64,000 bases of DNA from Sipunculus nudus (taxonomy: Eukaryota > Annelida > Sipuncula > Golfingiida > Sipunculidae), in contig CM049306.1 in NCBI GenBank assembly GCA_026874595.1, forward strand, positions 55,861,519 through 55,925,518, in the 5' to 3' direction. Under the pieces are notes generated by a model. The model made no database searches, was not told where the DNA came from, and saw nothing but the letters and a program-made list of their open reading frames with translations. The position numbers and the translations under genes are program-made. Below are positions 1 through 13,185 of the stretch, one piece after another (position 1 is the first letter of the stretch; each line of letters begins with the position of its first letter).

Positions 1-299
1 ACATGTAAGTGTGCCTCGTATGTCCACCAATCCCTGAGTGTGCTATAGTTTTGGCCCTGTATACCCCATGCATGCTGTACTGTCATGAGAAGTCATTTTA
101 TGTCGGATAAAGCTGGCAGTATATGCGGAAACCTTACTACCCACTCAATCAGGCTTAATGTATATTTGCTTGTAACAGAGAGCCAGATCGTATGGACTCA
201 TTGAAATGTGTATGGGTTTAATGGTGAAAGATTGTGTGTATTCCTCTCGGTCGATTGTGAACTAGAAAACATACTGTATATTCTTGCTTTTAATATCAT

Positions 300-650
300 G
301 GCCATGTTGTAATGCATTTTTCCTGTAAATCTCTAATTACACATAATTTCGTAATTTGCTTTGATTTTATGCTCTGTGTACGTCTACTGTGGACTGTATT
401 TAGTGAGACGCATCTTCAGAGTGCATTAACGCCTGTTTAAATCTTCTCTGCGCTAGCTTTGACCATGGATAAGAAGTATTCATTAACTGGGATATTGGAG
501 ATGCCATTTATGTGTAAATTTCTAATTAGTACACTTCATCCTACTCCATCTGCTGTGGCTTTATGCTGTATGTATGTCGACTTAGAACCGTATTTAATTA
601 GACGCGTCCACAAGGTGAATTCCCGCCTACGTAAAGCTTCCATTAGCTAA
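300..650. repeat. Degenerate tandem duplication of about 190 bp
   Basis: TGTAAATCTCTAATTACAC at about 326 and TGTAAATTTCTAATTAGTAC at about 513, then TTTATGCT...GTATTTA.T.AGACGC at 366 and 559. The copies are strongly diverged. The 63-codon frame here is not convincing. Confidence 0.6.
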
Positions 651-1002
651 GGTCAAGATAACAAGTAAAAACATATCATAAAACAAATTTTCAAATGTTT
701 CAAAAGAAACGATATGGAAGGTGATCCTTGTATTTAAATGAGTTTTCTTGTTTTACCCCAAAATTTCATCGTAAGGAGAATACTACAGTTTTTTTGTTTG
801 CCAGAATTCTTCGATTTCGGGAAGCATACCAGTCAGTTGCGTATGTCTGTCTGTCTGTTTTTCTGTCTGTCTGCACTGCATGAATTCCTGGAAGTTATGG
901 ATTTTGGTCAGTTTCGGTCAAAGGTGAAGGTGACGGTTACTGATAAACCATGAAATCTCTTTTTCTTTATATCTTCGTCCAGATTCCTCGTAGCACCTTA
1001 CA

Positions 1003-1058
1003 CTGCAGCTCAGTTTATTCGTCATTGCGACTGTAGCTCAGTTTATTCGTCATTGCGT
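1003..1058. repeat. 28-bp direct repeat, two copies
   Basis: CTGYAGCTCAGTTTATTCGT followed by CATTGCGA, twice in a row with one substitution. A related motif (AGCTCATTTTACTCGTC) recurs near 1908. Confidence 0.9.
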
Positions 1059-2967
1059 AGCTTTTTACTGATGTGAGGCTGTCTCAAATATGCTATAACC
1101 AAGGTTACGCATTTTTTGGAAAAAATAGGATATTTGAAAATAATGGGTCTTATTTTTTCTAGCCAGAAAAAGCTAGAAAAGTTTATTTTTTGCATCAGTT
1201 AGCATTCAGTTAGTATTTCAAGTCTCTCAATACCTGGCACAGTATCTCGTCAATTGAGATTTTGGGAGATTTCACTTAAGGATGCCCTAGAGGTCACAAG
1301 TTTGCAGGAATCGTCTTGAATTAATATATCTTATGTCCTACACTCACAGCTCAAAAATAATTTTTTTAATACGAACGCTGTACTGTTTACATTACACTAT
1401 ACTTTTTTTGCTATGTCTCGAAAACTACAAACCTTACCTACATTAACTGTAGCTCATTTAATTTGACAGTCCATGGCCTTTCTTCTGATATGTAGATGGT
1501 TCTATCTGCTGTTAGTGAGGGCAACATATTTTTGGGGGAAAATTCATGATATTCGAAAATATAGGGATTTATTGTCTAACTTTGTCATTTTTAAAGCTGG
1601 AGGCCTAGTTTTTTTTGCAACTGGCAGCATTGGATCAGTTATACTCGACTTAATGCCAAGTCTCGCAAAATCTCGTACCGTATCTTGTAGACGAAATTTT
1701 ACTGTTCTCGCTTCAAAGGCAACAAGCCTTAAGGAATCGCTCTCTAAGTTATACAGTTGATAGAAATACAAATGTCCTGGAAGCTATTTGTTTTGGATGG
1801 AAAAAGATCAAAGGTAAAGGTAAAAGTCAACGATAAAACACAACCTTTTTTTTTTCACCTCATAACTTACGTCAAAATGTGTCCTATCTACACAAACTCA
1901 AGCTCATTTTACTCGTCTATGCCTTCCCCATTATGATGTTTGGTCACGTGTCATCCAGATTGTGTCAGTCTGTCCATCTATCCGTCTTCTGTTGTTTTTA
2001 TATTCGTCTGTTTGCTTTTCTTTTGTCTGACATATATCATTTTACAGGCCACAGCAATCGCCCTGAAAGTGGCACAATAGATAGGAAACGTACAATATGA
2101 TCTGCTTGTTTCAACTTCATGCAGGCGGTCGACCTATGGTCGTCTAGGTTAAAATTTTGAAAAGTATTTCATTTAATTCCTCGACTCACAAATGTATACT
2201 GTGACACAAATGTTGTCATTTTAGCTAGAAGCAAGAAGACTAAATTTAGAAATGCCAGGATCTATCGTGTGTCTTTTGATACATTTATTCGAATGACCCT
2301 AAGGTACTACCACGCCTAAAGGGAGCTTTCCATCATGGCTTGAAATAAACAGCCTACTTTTGCACTTGACCCATCTTCTACTCTAAATAAGAGACCGAGG
2401 GTGAACATGCGATAGTTGGTATTTTGTATACACCCGCTAATCCTTGACTATTGATTTATAAACTGTTAGGTAAAATATGGTGAGAGTCCAGGGACCGCTT
2501 GACTTCGGTTTGACCTGTCCGCGGAGGCGAATCTGTGGTGATGCCTGTCTCTCAGGGGGGTGTGCAATGTTGATGAAGCATCATATATATATTGAACCAT
2601 TGTTATAACCAGACTAGATAGCAACTGCAAGCAAGCTTACCTAGTTACTCCAAAACAAGACTCGTTTCTCTTGTATATTATTAACAATTCAAAATTGAAA
2701 CATCATGAATAATACACCTTTAATGTTACTCCCGGTTCATTTGTTCAGGAAATCAAGTGGACAGTCTAGTTGATTATTCAGGTTGGGTTTATGTAGCAGT
2801 TCGGACCCATAACAGTTATTGAACGTTGTACCTCCAGATATCACTTATAATTGATATTGTGTTTGCTCAGAACTGAAGCTGAAATGTTGTACAGGCTGAG
2901 TACACGATATTTCAGTTTCATCATAAATATCCCTGTTTTAACTCGCAAGGCTATATATGTAAATATG

Positions 2968-3403
2968 CAGGGTTATAGTCACGCCAGTCGGCACCGGTAA
3001 GCCGGGACGGGTTTCTACCGGCCAGCACATTTGTAACCCACCGACCGGCACAAAATATCTTAAAGATCATCAAAAACAGGTATCTGCATTAAACTTTGGT
3101 TATTTATTATCAAAAACACTGCATTAAATTTGTACCTCATTTGTATGTTTACAAAAATGAATCAATCGAGAGCCAAATTATTCATTAAAGAAATAGTGAT
3201 AACACATAGAACAGCGCAAAAGAATAAAGCTCACAATATTCCTAAACCGAGTGTGTGCTCTTAGTGTTAATACCTGACATAATCATAATGGATGCGTGAT
3301 GAAATGGTGAATATTCCGGAATTCCCTCTGTGACTGTACCACCTCCGCTTCGCCTATGTCCGTAAAGTTAGCCGGCAATCAAATGTGTCTTGCTATAACC
3401 CTG
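2968..3403. mobile_element. hAT-like non-autonomous DNA transposon (MITE)
   Basis: Terminal inverted repeats CAGGGTTATAG at 2968 and CTATAACCCTG ending 3403, with further inverted similarity inside (CACATTTG and CCGGC motifs). The flanking octamers TAAATATG and TATATATA agree at six of eight positions, consistent with an old 8-bp target duplication. No transposase is present. Confidence 0.55.
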
Positions 3404-5845
3404 TATATATATATATATATATGTGTGTAAGTATATACGTATGTATTTATGTATACATTACGGTTTGTCTAAAATACATACATAAAAAAATCTGAAGGTT
3501 ATGCTCCAAAAATCCACCGAACGTGTCAAAAGTAGCTTTGATCATGTCATGCCTAATGAGTTTTAATAGGATGACGTGTCTGGGTCTCCACCTCGGGCTG
3601 ATCAACGCGGGGAGTTACTACTGTAACAGTGGGGTTGAACCGGTGCGGCGTGTATCACTCCCGCGCTATACCTTCGCTGATAATAACACTGTACGAGGGG
3701 ATGGCTGTCATCAATATGCGTTCAGGAATGTTGGCCAGAAGAAGAAAAACATTTCATAGACTGCTCTATCCTAAATATTGCACATTCTTATTTGATAATA
3801 CTGGCACGGTATACTGTCCAGGTTAGGGTTGTGAACTATATTTCAGAGTACTGCATGTATGCGTGGGTGGGTGTGGGTGTAGGCCCATGAGTTGGGGTTG
3901 AATGAGATTAGGGGTCGGTTTATCCATGCTAAAGGAGGATAAAGGTTACATTGATTTGTTTCTCTCTTAAAAGAAATAACGTCCAACAAGAACACTGAAC
4001 GCGCATACTACTACTTACTCATGATATTTATGCATACCATATCAAAAAATAATGAATACGTCTTCTGCACAGAAATTAATTTTAATCCATGCATACACTA
4101 CTTAATATATCTCTTATACACGTAAATATGCTCTTATACCAGCATACATAACTTCATTTAAGTGCATTCAATACTTTCTTAGACAGTTGATACACAATGG
4201 GAAAACCAATAGACAAAAAGGCAGTAACAAAAAGAGTTCACTACGGATGACAATTAACCCTGCACTCAAATGGGTTGGCATTAGTGAAAACATCTTGCTA
4301 CAAGGGTGCGCAATTAGTCACTTCTTATTTCTTTCGTCTTCACACCTGCTCTGTTGCGATGAGTAGTGAGAACCACATGCATAAACTTAGTTGTAGCGAA
4401 GACCGCATCTCTCATTTATTTATCCCTTTGTCTTTTTTCTTTTAGTCCGACCTATAAATTAGCAGATATTACACTTGTCTTCACTGATTTCGTAACTCTT
4501 CATAAAAGTCTGTAATTGTATTCTCAGGTTTATGAGGCTATTGTGTGCACACATGCAAGCAGTGGGACCGATTACCGGTTTCTTGGAACTTCATACAGTC
4601 GCGTGAATAACTGCCCCGTAAGACCTTTTCCTGTACGTTACTAAAATAAACAAAAACATTTGACAGCAGCCGACAAAACCACATCCGTATCCGGTTAGAA
4701 CTCATGCACTCACAGGCCCCAGACACATGGAGAAGTGCAATGTAGTTAGACCGAGTGCAGTGAAAATGTTTGGGCGGGTTGTTCTTGGCATTTATGTTTA
4801 AGATACAAGGCTGTTATAGTTAAAATACGTCTGATTGTTAGTTCATGCAGTATATGAAGTTGATACTTTAAAGTTATTTCTATTGCCAAGATATTTAACC
4901 CAAGTCTCGAATAATTGTATTTCAAACTAAAGGCACCTGGAACTCGCAAGCTTGAACTGAAACACGCAAATGATATAAGGAGAATACTGGAGTGCATGGG
5001 TTAACTTAGAAAACTGACATATAAAAGTACCCAAGATGGGTTTCGGAAGAAAATTATGAAATATATAGGCCCGTAAGGGCATCTAGAGAGTACGCGAGCA
5101 CTTATTCTTGTTATTGTAAGGGAGCCTGTTTTTTTTTGTCAATTTTATTTTTCCTTTTTGTTTCACTGCGTCGACAAACCACTTAAACCCGCAGTCATAA
5201 AGAATCCATCCTGTTACTCCTTCTCAGCTGGACGAAATTTTAATTTTAATCTAATGGCCTGCCCGCGGGCATTGGTAAACACCAATTTGATCTCCAACTC
5301 ACGTGTCTGTTAACGGCTGTGATACATACGTATTTTACTTCATTTGCCAATTATACAAAGCAGCTTAAATATCCTTGACCGTAGAAATATCATAGACTAC
5401 ACGATCAATATAAGAATATAGCGTTAAAAGGAGACCATTCCCGAGAAGACAGTTTACTTCCAGACGACAGTCAAATGTCACACGCGAGCTGGTTGTCTAG
5501 AAGAAAAACTAATAACCGAACACCTACCAAAGTCAAGAGGAAAGCTCATGGTCCATAAGACATACAAATGTCTCGTATAAAACTGATGTTCCTGAAGACA
5601 GACTTATGCAGCGACCAAGGTCATGAAGAAAGCCCATGGTCCTGAAGACAGACCAAGGAACAAAATAAAGCTAATGGTCATAAAGGCGGACACGTCCAGA
5701 AGACAGTTCACAGTCCACAAGACAGAAGACATGCTCGACCCATGAGCATGAGACCAATAAAGATCAGAATATGAAGCATGTACCAATGTTCCGAAGACAA
5801 TGGGCATTCCGTGGTCAAGGATATATATGTCAGATAACAAACAAA
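3404..5845. other. Intergenic sequence with degenerate GAAGACAG repeats
   Basis: A TA/GTATA tract follows the MITE. From about 5440 to 5800, GAAGACAG and AAGCYCATGGTC motifs recur irregularly. Nothing else is identified. Confidence 0.45.
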
Positions 5846-6310
5846 GACCAGAAGAAAGCTGGGAATTTTTTTTATATTCTACAGTTTCACTTCCTTGTAT
5901 AATACAAGGAGATGGTAAACCCCTTAGAATTGATGGATTTTTTTAGGTTTTATTTCCCTAATCTCCATGCTAGAAGCAGTGTGATATACACCACCATGTC
6001 ACAACCAGGGGTATGTTTATGTTACCAAACATATATAGCACAAAGGAAAATGTTGTTCACAGTTACAGTCCTCATTTATTTTTCATATGCCGACACTGGT
6101 TTTCAGTGCCGAGGATATAAATTGATTTGTTATCTTTTTATCATTAGTGTCCTTTCGGATCACTCTAATTGAAAGATTAAAAAGGCAACAGAGACCTTTT
6201 TTTTCTCGCGTGCATTGCAATGCATTAAGTCATCAATGACATTAGACTAGCCAATTCTGTGAATTCCTGTCTGTTCTCTCATAGAGACCAATATATACAC
6301 TGTAAACAAC
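5846..6310. repeat. 465-bp tandem duplication, copy 1
   Basis: The unit starts GACCAGAAGAAAGCTGGGA and recurs at 6311. It contains a palindrome CCTTGTATAATACAAGG near 5895 and a perfect 14-bp palindrome TGCATTGCAATGCA at 6211-6224. Open frames of 70-86 codons in the two copies are the same sequence and are not convincing genes. Confidence 0.95.
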
Positions 6311-6768
6311 GACCAGAAGAAAGCTGGGATTTTTTTTATATTCTAAAGTTTCATTTCCTTGTATAATACAAGGATATGGTAAACCTCTTAGAATTGATGG
6401 ATTTTTTTAGGTTTTATTTCCCTAATCTCCATGCTAGAAGCAGTGTGATATACACCACCATGTCACAACCAGGGGTATGTTTATGTTACCAAACATATAT
6501 AGCACAAAGGAAAATGTTGTTCACAGTTACAATCCTCATTTATTTTTCATATGCCGACACTGGTTCTCAGTGCCGAGGATATAGATTGATTTAATATCTT
6601 TTTATCATTAGTGTCCTTTCAGATCACTCTAATTGAAAGATTAAAAAGGCAACAGAGACCTAATGTTTTTTCTTGCGTGCATTGCAATGCATTAAGTCAT
6701 CAATGACATTAGACTAGCCAATTCTGTGAATGCATGTCTGTTCTCTCATAGAGACCAATATATACACT
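6311..6768. repeat. 465-bp tandem duplication, copy 2
   Basis: Second copy, highly similar with a handful of substitutions. Homology ends at CAATATATACACT (6768). Both palindromes are kept (the 14-bp one at 6678-6691). Confidence 0.95.
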
Positions 6769-8867
6769 AGGATCCAAAACACTATTATTCGCCTTGCTCC
6801 TCAATACCGATGTTTACAAATTCCTGAAAGGTTAAATGAAGTACACTCGCATTACCTTGCCTTAATATGCATTAGCTCTCTTAAGCGCACAATAATAAGC
6901 AGACAATATTTTAGGAACATGCTACCTATTGACAGATCTGAAACTAAGCAATGGTAAGAAGTTATGTAAACTTTGGATTATCTAGAGGTTTCAGATTGAT
7001 ATTTTCCTATGGCTTCGGAAATAAATTTGATTTTTCCTCTGTCTTCCGAAGTAAAAATCCAGGCCATTTATGATCCTTGTAATGCTGCGACTCATAAACT
7101 CAAGCTGTTACATAATCCTTACAGCAAGGTCGTGCTGCACGGTTTAAATAATTCATTATCATCCGCGGTGGTGTTAATCCAGGGTTCGTCCTCACATGGA
7201 GATGATAATAACTTTAGTAAAATACGGTGACAATCCGCTCAGCTAGGGGCTACGTGCCATACCGTAACATCAGGAGGCGGCAATGAATTAAACAACAAAA
7301 TCAGCCACTGAGAGGTGAAAAATTCAGCGCGGCTCGGTTGTCACTTGTCTGCTTTCTCTCCAGGTAAATCACTTCCGCGGGTCCGGTTTATTTTACATCC
7401 CTAGATGATGATTCATCATCAAAATTGTCATAAAGAATTCATTGTCGTAAACACGCTTCTCGCGTCGACTCGATCAATGGGTATTGCTCTATAACCGTGA
7501 CTTTGACAATTGAACATTATCCAATTTTTCTATACAATATATATCGTCAGGTTATTTGAAGGCATTGTCAAAATTTCATGAATCATACTATACTTTGCGG
7601 TTTTGGGCGTGGTCGCACAATTGCGTTATACCGCCCTATACTTTGCCGCCATTCGTCTCCTTGCCATGAAAATCTTTCCTCAGATAGATATTTGTATAAA
7701 CGCAGCCTTCGGAGTCATTTCCTGTCGCTCTCCCCTTATTGAACGCTGACATGTGTTTTTCTGCAATTTTCTCGAAACAGTTTCTGCGGCTGCCATTTTG
7801 CGCACAAACTAGAGCTCGGATGTTACAAGCCTGGTCACGGAGATCAAGAGTGCAACTCCGCTGGTCTTTCTAATTTCCAAGCCAGTTTATTGGGCCATAA
7901 AGCATATTAGATTTCCCGACGGTTAAATCCATCCCCATTTAAAACCATAAGTTCGGTTAGCTCTCTAATTTGCAGGGTGGTCTACAGACAAATGTAGGCC
8001 ATTAAGATTCAAGAATTACGGGAAAACATGCATACACTAGTTAGAATAGACAAAACACAACTTTGCTGCCCGTCAGTTTAATGCTGTAATTAATCTAAAC
8101 TGACAGGGAAAAGCATCAATTAAACACAGATAAACGTGAAACATCCAGGGATGGGTCGGTATTTTAAGATGAAGACTATATGTGATTTAGACTATATATG
8201 TGATGTGATGTAGCATCGTATCGAGGCAATACAATTCCGTCCATTAAATATTCAGCATATTATTTCCTGTTTTGTATAGTCATTTTGAGTTGTTAATGTG
8301 AGGATCCATTGCCACCTCACAGAATCTGAATGCAAAAAAATGGTGCCACTTATCAAAATTATGTAAATAGAAGATTTTGACACCCTGGCATGGCATATAC
8401 TTAAAAAAATGGGTTCCAAAATAAGCGCTTATGTCATTTCTTTAATGTTTCAGTTATAATTTAAGGTATTCCTGCTTTTAAAATCACAGACACGTGCACA
8501 TGGGCAGGTCAATTGACAGAAGGGGGAAACTGGCGAGATCTCAAGAAACGTGACTCCATTGATCTTGGCGGTTATTTTTTCGCAATAATAGGGTCGAGGC
8601 TCCATACAACATTGAAAAGGAAAATTGTACGGGTAAATAATGTATTTGATTTCATGAAGGTGATCCATATAGGCAAGATTCAGCGCGGCAAGTTGTTTGT
8701 TACCGGTACTGAATCAGGGCAGGTCTCGTTGTCTCGGTGGCGCGTGGTCTGCCAATAAAAGGTCAAGGACGCTCACCATCCTATAGGCTTTTGGGTAAGC
8801 GATGTCATGGTCTGAGACTCATGGCATAAAATCCTTATTCTGTCCATGACACATAAAGCCAAAAAAG
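6769..8867. other. No supported gene
   Basis: A 73-codon frame at 7009 and an 81-codon frame at 8513 have no recognisable family and no clear splice structure. The 7250-7870 stretch is somewhat GC-richer and might hold a promoter, but nothing specific is seen. Confidence 0.4.
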
Positions 8868-9149
8868 GTATGGTTCTCAGGCACTGTTTTAAAAAATTCA
8901 GTGCGTTCGGGGGGTTTTTTGCTCCCTTTTTTGTATGCTTCCATAAAAATGTCATATGATCAGGGAAAAGCATGTTAATCAGATTTTTTGGTAAACAGGT
9001 AAAAGCACTAAAAAACAAAGGAAATTTCATCAAAATTGTGTTATTTTCTCTTCTTGAAAGATGAAATAATAAAAATTTTTGAAGCAGTGGGGGGGGGGGT
9101 TAAATTGACGCGGGCGGTGCCTGAGATCCATACCATTTTTTTTTTTGCC
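8868..9149. mobile_element. Short MITE with long terminal inverted repeats
   Basis: The left end GCC-A(6)-GGTATGGTTCTCAGGCAC is matched at the right end by the reverse complement of GGTATGGATCTCAGGCAC followed by T(12)GCC. The element is about 282 bp, non-coding, and contains an 11-base G run. The superfamily is not clear. Confidence 0.65.
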
Positions 9150-11373
9150 TAACACCTGATACAGCCCGACTCCAGGCTTCTAAACACTGACCGATGTTCG
9201 GGTACAACCTTCCTAGATTGAACTGATGTAGGGGTCACGATCACAGGGAATGTGACTCGATATTGTAGTCGTTTGTATGAGTTTGCGTTTGGGTTCGGAG
9301 CGTGACATCGATCTGAAGGTCTTCAGTTCACACTCGACCGACACCGTCAGGGCAGTAATTGAATATTAATGAGCAACCTCAAAACCCACAGTTTTTTATT
9401 TCTTTAACACACCAGGCCTAGTATGCCATTTGGTATACATATATATGGTATATACTTTATTTTTTTATCATTCTTTCGACTAGACGCAGCCAACAAGGCC
9501 TGACTATAACAAAAAATATTATTGCTGATAATCCTCATCAATCATAAAGTAATTTAAAGTCTACACATTTACATACACGCATGCCTGCATATATAATTAT
9601 ATACTTATTTACACGCTCCCGTAGATGTATGCACAGGACCTCCCAAACCAAGTCTGGACTGACAAACAGGTCATGTACTGAACTGGGGCAAAGGGACCAC
9701 ACAGCGAGATAAACCTGCTAATCTCGTGGCCCGTCAGGTGGTTGTGATCAGGCGAGATTACAAATAAATGGAGGAGGGGGTATTAACGTAGCTTTTCCTT
9801 GAATTAAGAAGCTGTCCTCGGAATTTGAAAGAAATGCCAGGTTTAGGTACAAAAAAGACATATTTCAGATATTGCAAGATTTTATAGGCCTCTATGGCTA
9901 CCTTGCAATGGATGAGAAAAAAAAATGTTCGGATATCAAGACTTGATACTAAATACGTAAATGAAATTTGTAGGCAATAATACATGGTAAGGATAAGCTG
10001 CTCATACTTTTATTCTAATCCTTCAGGTATTTGCACTTTACGATCTATCCTTGGCCCCTCTGCTTGTTGATATGCCTACTATATAATGAATCGGTATGCT
10101 AAACTATGGCCGTCATTCGTCGGTAAAGACAATTTTGTCTTCCGGACAGTTTGGCTCGGCAGGGTAAAACATTTACCTTTCCCGCAAGGATTTTACTGAT
10201 CTTTACTTTTATTGTTATTCCAGTTATTAGTAATTTATTTGAAAGCCTTGTAATTGACTTTGAGGTCAGCCTATGGACGCACAGGTCAGAGGTCATTTGT
10301 CACACGAGCTTACCGCGAATCTGTTTAGTTCATATGTGATTCAGATCGCTCACCATTGGAAGATTTAGATGATGGGATCATTTTTTTATTGCGTAGAAAA
10401 TAACAAAAATGTGTGGTTCCCATGAACACGCAGTCTGACTCGTACCCTGTAAAATGTACTGGCCGAGAGGGTCGGCATAAAAAAAAACTGCTGAACTCCC
10501 CTTAAAACTGCTGTCACATTTTGGTAGCCCGGCACCGGTTTAGAGTACTGGCGATTGCAGTCAGTATACACAAGATATTATAACAACGACTTTAATTTCA
10601 AGGGGAGATAATATTTATGTGATATATGCAATTCTTGTAAATTTATTTTTTTTACTTACCAGATTTTATGATTAAATTACTTAAAAGGTATAATATACTA
10701 TACTCTATGTGACATCATGTGTATTTTGGCGACCGACAACAAGCGCTATGTGTTTTTATAATCATTTCTGGTATTGCCTAAGGTATGACCCCCCCCCCCC
10801 CCCCCCCACCTTGCACAACTCTCATCATAATATCAGTGAAGCGATGCCTCTGGTGGTTGCAGTGATGACACTAATGACTTTTCAGACGGACGCCATGTTG
10901 CTTCCCGAGCCAGTTAATTTCAAGGTGTTCCGCCCAAACAGGCAGTAAAATAGACATTTTTTTTTCTCTTGTGCGCAGGTCACTGGAGTGTCTAGCACGA
11001 AGCGTTGAATTACACTCCCCTGTCCTTTCACATGACCTTCCCGCATCAAAGGGACCCTGGTTTTGGCATTCCAACCTAATAATACTTTAATAGAAGCAAG
11101 CCAATGGGGAGAAACTTTGTGTACCAATGAAATAGTCCACGTGTTAACAGGGCATGACTATAATATTGTATGGGGGGACGAGATGCCTTTCGCATAATAG
11201 ACCCGCGCATGCGCCTATTGTAGAACAGTATCTTGAATACGTACAACCTTGCTCTGTATACTTTGATACATCAACCCTTTGCACGTATTGTACCCATACA
11301 TACACCGTGATTTGTAACTTGTTTGTCCATATCCTCTGGGCCCCATTTCACGTGCTACTGGCAACACGCCAAT
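9150..11373. other. No supported gene
   Basis: Holds the DR1 element and a 19-base C run at 10789-10807. Remaining open frames are short and unconvincing. Confidence 0.4.
10283..10295 (+). promoter_or_regulatory. DR1 nuclear-receptor element
   Basis: AGGTCAGAGGTCA is a perfect direct repeat with one-base spacing, the RXR/HNF4-type site. Another half-site lies at 10263-10268. No nearby promoter is identified. Confidence 0.4.
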
Positions 11374-11380
11374 AACTGAC

Positions 11381-12029
11381 CACAGGCGCTTGAATCGCTA
11401 TTTGTGTTGATCTTGGTTTAAATAGTGTTCAATTTACCTTAACAACAATCCCCTACCGTTTAATGAGCTTTAAACCATGTTATATCGTTTGCCGGTACTT
11501 GTTTATATAATAGATACACAAGGCCGGCATCCAAGTCTGCGAACGAGTAGGCGATGATACAAGAAATCAATGGAAATTCCCAAATATTTCAAAGATTTTC
11601 GAAGGAAGAAACTTACAGTGGTTAAATGGCCAGTTCTTCTTTCTATAAAAGCATCAACAATTCCAATACACACAGTGTACCACGTGTTATGAGCTCTTAT
11701 TTGTAACTAGTCTGGATCCATTAAGCAGCTGTTACCCCAAACAAGGAAATCCCCATGTGTCTTGGTCAGCAGTAAGGATTCCCCCCTGGAACCTAACACC
11801 TGATTGGTTGATAATGATTGAAATAGTAATCTGGGATAAATCTGTCTGTTCGTCGCTTAATGGATACAGACTCGTCCGCAGACTTGGAAGCCGGCCTTGT
11901 ATATCTATTATATAAACAAGTACCGGCCAACGATATAACATGCTCATTAAACGGTAGGGGATTGTTGTTAAGGTAAATTGAACACTATTTAAACCAAGAT
12001 CAACACAAACAGCTATTCAAGCGCCTGTG
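11381..12029. mobile_element. 649-bp foldback element with target duplication
   Basis: Inverted arms of about 160-170 bp (11381 to about 11549 and about 11868 to 12029) match closely; they start CACAGGCGCTTGAAT and include CCGGTACTTGTTTATATAAT. A central region of about 320 bp is not inverted. The 7-bp sequence AACTGAC flanks it on both sides (11374-11380 and 12030-12036), a probable target-site duplication. No coding capacity. Confidence 0.8.
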
Positions 12030-12086
12030 AACTGACCTACTGGCGCGAATGAACCGGAACTTAAGCCGCCGTCTGTGGAATTCATC

Positions 12087-12122
12087 ATGGCAAACTCTCA
12101 AAGACGTTCAGTCTCTCGTGTT
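12087..12122 (+). CDS. Possible short first exon (MANSQRRSVSRV)
   Basis: An ATGG start is followed by 12 codons and a strong GTAAGT donor at 12123, in phase 0. It lies about 50 bp downstream of a 649-bp foldback element. The calmodulin exon 2 acceptor needs phase 1, so the two do not join. No partner exon was found. Confidence 0.2.
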
Positions 12123-13166
12123 GTAAGTATGTTATTATTTGTAGACCACTTTTGAAAACAATAATCACGGCTCAGGTTAAGTAGACGGAGGGGGCTTTAA
12201 GTGCGTATGAGTCTTCATTGGGTCGCTTGAAATAATCCTGCAATTACTGTAAATGTAAAGTACTACAACATCACAACAGACTTTAGGCCTAAACAACATC
12301 CCTCCCCCCCTAAAAATATTTCGTTGAAATTAACTCATTTCGAGTTCCAGTCGCTCGGATATTGTTTCAAGAAAAAAAATGATAAAATTTCATTTACTCT
12401 GATGTTTTTTCACAAGTTAGACAAAAAAATTATGCTATTTACATGAAGTCCACTGATCATATATGAAACGAAAACAACTAATAGAAAGGTTAAAAAATCG
12501 CTCGCCGGCACCATTGACGTTGCCTGAGGAACAGATTTTTTTCAATGTATACAACCCCCCTGCTATTCAGAGAATAAAATACTTATATTGCAAATAAAAT
12601 ATATTAATGCTTAGATTTATTAACTTTGGTTCCAGTTTATTATGAAATATATCGAAACCTGGTTTAGAGTTTACTTATACTCGAAACATAATTACCTTAT
12701 TTTGTGTCTGCGAGTCAACCACCTATTTACCAGAGTTTTTTGGTAGAAAAAGACGCGACTACTCTACCCCCTAAATCCGCCTGTGGGAACAATCACGGTT
12801 TATGTATAATTTAACCATGAACGTACTTTGCTTTTCGAAAATATTACATCAGGAATCCATTAACTTCTATCTGTGAAGAGAACTTTGTGTGAAGCATAAA
12901 TGGGATCAATCGGGAGAGGCTAATTGCCGGTGACGAAAAAAACTTGCATAATCGGGTAAACCCGGTTAATACGGTCCAAATGGCCGAAACCGTAAGTACA
13001 AGGGCTATGGGTCTCGAAGCAGTGTTGTTCACAAGATCGAGTTCGGCTGTCGAATGACAGGGGTGGGTCTCCGCTGCTGGGATCGGTGGACGGAATGTGG
13101 GTTGCTTCTGGCTTTGTGGCTGTGGATGCTGTAGCTTTCTAAAAAGGTCAACGGATCGGGAAGGAC

Positions 13167-13185
13167 GGTGGCGCCCTCTACCGCT
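13167..13185 (-). promoter_or_regulatory. CTCF-like motif
   Basis: On the minus strand GCGGTAGAGGGCGCCA agrees with about 14 of 16 positions of the bilaterian CTCF core (CCASYAGRKGGCRSYV). It lies in a locally GC-rich block. Confidence 0.45.

Larger units (their letters stand above)
1..2967. other. AT-rich sequence without a supported gene
   Basis: Besides the short duplications, there is a TCTG-type tract near 840-875 and a diverged repeat of GGTCAAAGGTGAAGGTGACGG (902) seen again near 1800. No exon with good splice sites was recognised. Confidence 0.5.

Noticed and set aside
5912-6594. Two related 72-86 codon frames that could be a small gene family
   Set aside because: They arise from the 465-bp DNA duplication; similarity extends equally over non-coding sequence and no domain is seen.
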